Shown one piece after another: positions 63,230-64,000 of a DNA stretch of 64,000 bases. Position 1 is the stretch's first letter. Each line of letters begins with the position of its first letter. The notes beneath the pieces are model-generated. The model saw nothing but the letters and a program-made list of their open reading frames with translations. It searched no databases and had not been told where the DNA came from. Both the position numbers and the translations under genes were made by a program. The DNA is from Longitalea arenae. Lineage in GTDB: Bacteria > Bacteroidota > Bacteroidia > Chitinophagales > Chitinophagaceae. The stretch is from the NCBI RefSeq assembly GCF_016924755.1, contig NZ_JAFFJX010000002.1:930001-994000 (forward strand), read 5' to 3'.

Positions 63230-64000
63230 CTATATCGTCCACGTAGTGAGTCCATGATCAACAAACTGGTAGTTCTTCACAAAGCCGCCAAATTTCGATA
63301 AACATTCAATCACCGCATACTTGGCATTGCCGGGACAATAGAAGGTCATAAATCCGCCACCGCCGGCGCCTGAGATCTTTCCGCCTGTGGCGCCTGCTTT
63401 CCTGGCTCCTTCATAGATCTCATCCATCAGTGTATTGGAGATACCTTCGGCCATCTGTTTCTTTTGCTGGAAACCATAATCCAGGATCTCTCCAATTTCA
63501 TGCAACCGGCCTTTCAGCAACGCTTCTTTCATCAACTGCGCCTGGCGTTTTAACTGGTGCATGGCATCGATCGGCTTTTCCTTTTTCGATACCACATTCT
63601 GGCTTTGCTTTTCAATGATCCTGGCCGACTCGCGGCTGGTAGCTGTATAATATAATACCAGGTTATTCTCCAGCTCAAACAGGTATTGTTGTTTTATGCG
63701 CAGTGGGTTTACCACTACATTTTCGCCATAGAATTCCATATAATTCACGCCACCAAACGTTGCCGCATACTGGTCTTGTTTACCACCCGCCATTTTCAGG
63801 TCGTTCCGTTCAATATCATAGGCCAGATGGGCAATATCATATTCGCCCAGGGGTAACCGCAACATTTCCGCAAAGGCGCCTACAATGGCCACTACCAGGG
63901 TAGAAGAAGTACCTAAACCGGAGCCGGCAGGTGCGTCAACAAAAGTTGACAACCGGAAGCCCGCTTCAGGCATGCCGTATTGTTTCTGGATACGGTTATA
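63230..64000 (-). CDS. hddA: D-glycero-alpha-D-manno-heptose 7-phosphate kinase (GHMP family), 5' end outside the window
   Basis: The visible 256 residues are the C-terminal part of a GHMP kinase; the frame stays open to the right edge, so the start lies beyond 64000. The family ATP loop is DAPAGSGLGTSSTL, followed by AYDIERNDLKMAGGKQDQYAATFGG, a signature shared by heptose and fucose kinases. GGKISGAGGGGFMTF is the C-terminal GHMP motif. With gmhA next to it, the best reading is HddA, which phosphorylates heptose 7-phosphate at C1 on the GDP-heptose route. An in-frame ATG at 63973 is internal and not the start. Confidence 0.87.
   Translation of the reverse strand, partial: YNRIQKQYGMPEAGFRLSTFVDAPAGSGLGTSSTLVVAIVGAFAEMLRLPLGEYDIAHLAYDIERNDLKMAGGKQDQYAATFGGVNYMEFYGENVVVNPLRIKQQYLFELENNLVLYYTATSRESARIIEKQSQNVVSKKEKPIDAMHQLKRQAQLMKEALLKGRLHEIGEILDYGFQQKKQMAEGISNTLMDEIYEGARKAGATGGKISGAGGGGFMTFYCPGNAKYAVIECLSKFGGFVKNYQFVDHGLTTWTI

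Overview
The window looks like a chromosomal stretch of a Bacteroidota bacterium, most likely family Chitinophagaceae (Niastella/Chitinophaga-like). The signs are TAnnTTTG-type -7 promoter elements with few purine-rich ribosome sites, two carboxypeptidase-regulatory-domain TonB receptors, a bacillithiol enzyme (BshC), giant secreted RHS proteins and many short word-like intergenic repeats. The genus is an inference. No rRNA, tRNA, CRISPR array or insertion sequence was recognised.

Layout. 0.8-5 kb: hydroxyproline catabolism genes (ketoglutarate-semialdehyde dehydrogenase, hydroxyproline 2-epimerase, D-amino-acid/D-hydroxyproline oxidase). The deaminase that would join them is not in the window. 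5-10.7 kb: a secreted SMP-30/NHL-like protein, bshC, a perfect 152-bp tandem duplication, and a siderophore-type TonB receptor. 10.8-19.6 kb, minus strand: a conserved hypothetical protein, purE, a four-helix-bundle (IVP) gene flanked by inverted repeats, a TolC/RND/adaptor efflux operon, and purK. purK and purE are therefore separated by an efflux pump. 20-27.4 kb: hppD, an L,D-transpeptidase fused to a TonB C-terminal domain, an unlisted 50-residue membrane protein, a CBM20-CBM20-GH77 glucanotransferase and a dipeptide epimerase.

27.7-50.3 kb is the most unusual part: one co-directional, tightly spaced block of seven genes. They are an 868-residue predicted outer-membrane protein, two small exported proteins, a 2339-residue SpvB-like/YD protein, a 265-residue anchored protein, a 3365-residue RHS protein ending in a metzincin-like protease domain, and an overlapping lipoprotein with a CxxCH motif. 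I read this as a polymorphic-toxin locus whose two giant proteins resemble the B and C halves of a Tc-type cocoon, with its own outer-membrane and accessory proteins. This is an inference and is the best candidate for an undescribed system. It is followed by a broken gene fragment, hairpins and a 45-bp repeat array. A minus-strand promoter-like and a terminator-like signal bracket that array.

52-57 kb: a second TonB receptor with a small conserved partner. Next comes an ECF41-type sigma factor beside its expected target, a carboxymuconolactone-decarboxylase-like gene that has lost its tail to an in-frame stop. A sequence matching the ECF41 promoter lies between the two. Then there is an array of degenerate repeats with a strict 20-bp period. 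57.3-64 kb: an FnIII-like protein, lepA, an exported hypothetical protein, and a four-gene set for GDP-D-glycero-alpha-D-manno-heptose (gmhB-like, hddC, gmhA, hddA). hddA runs off the right edge.

All coordinates, motif positions and repeat alignments were read by eye. No database search or structure prediction was run.
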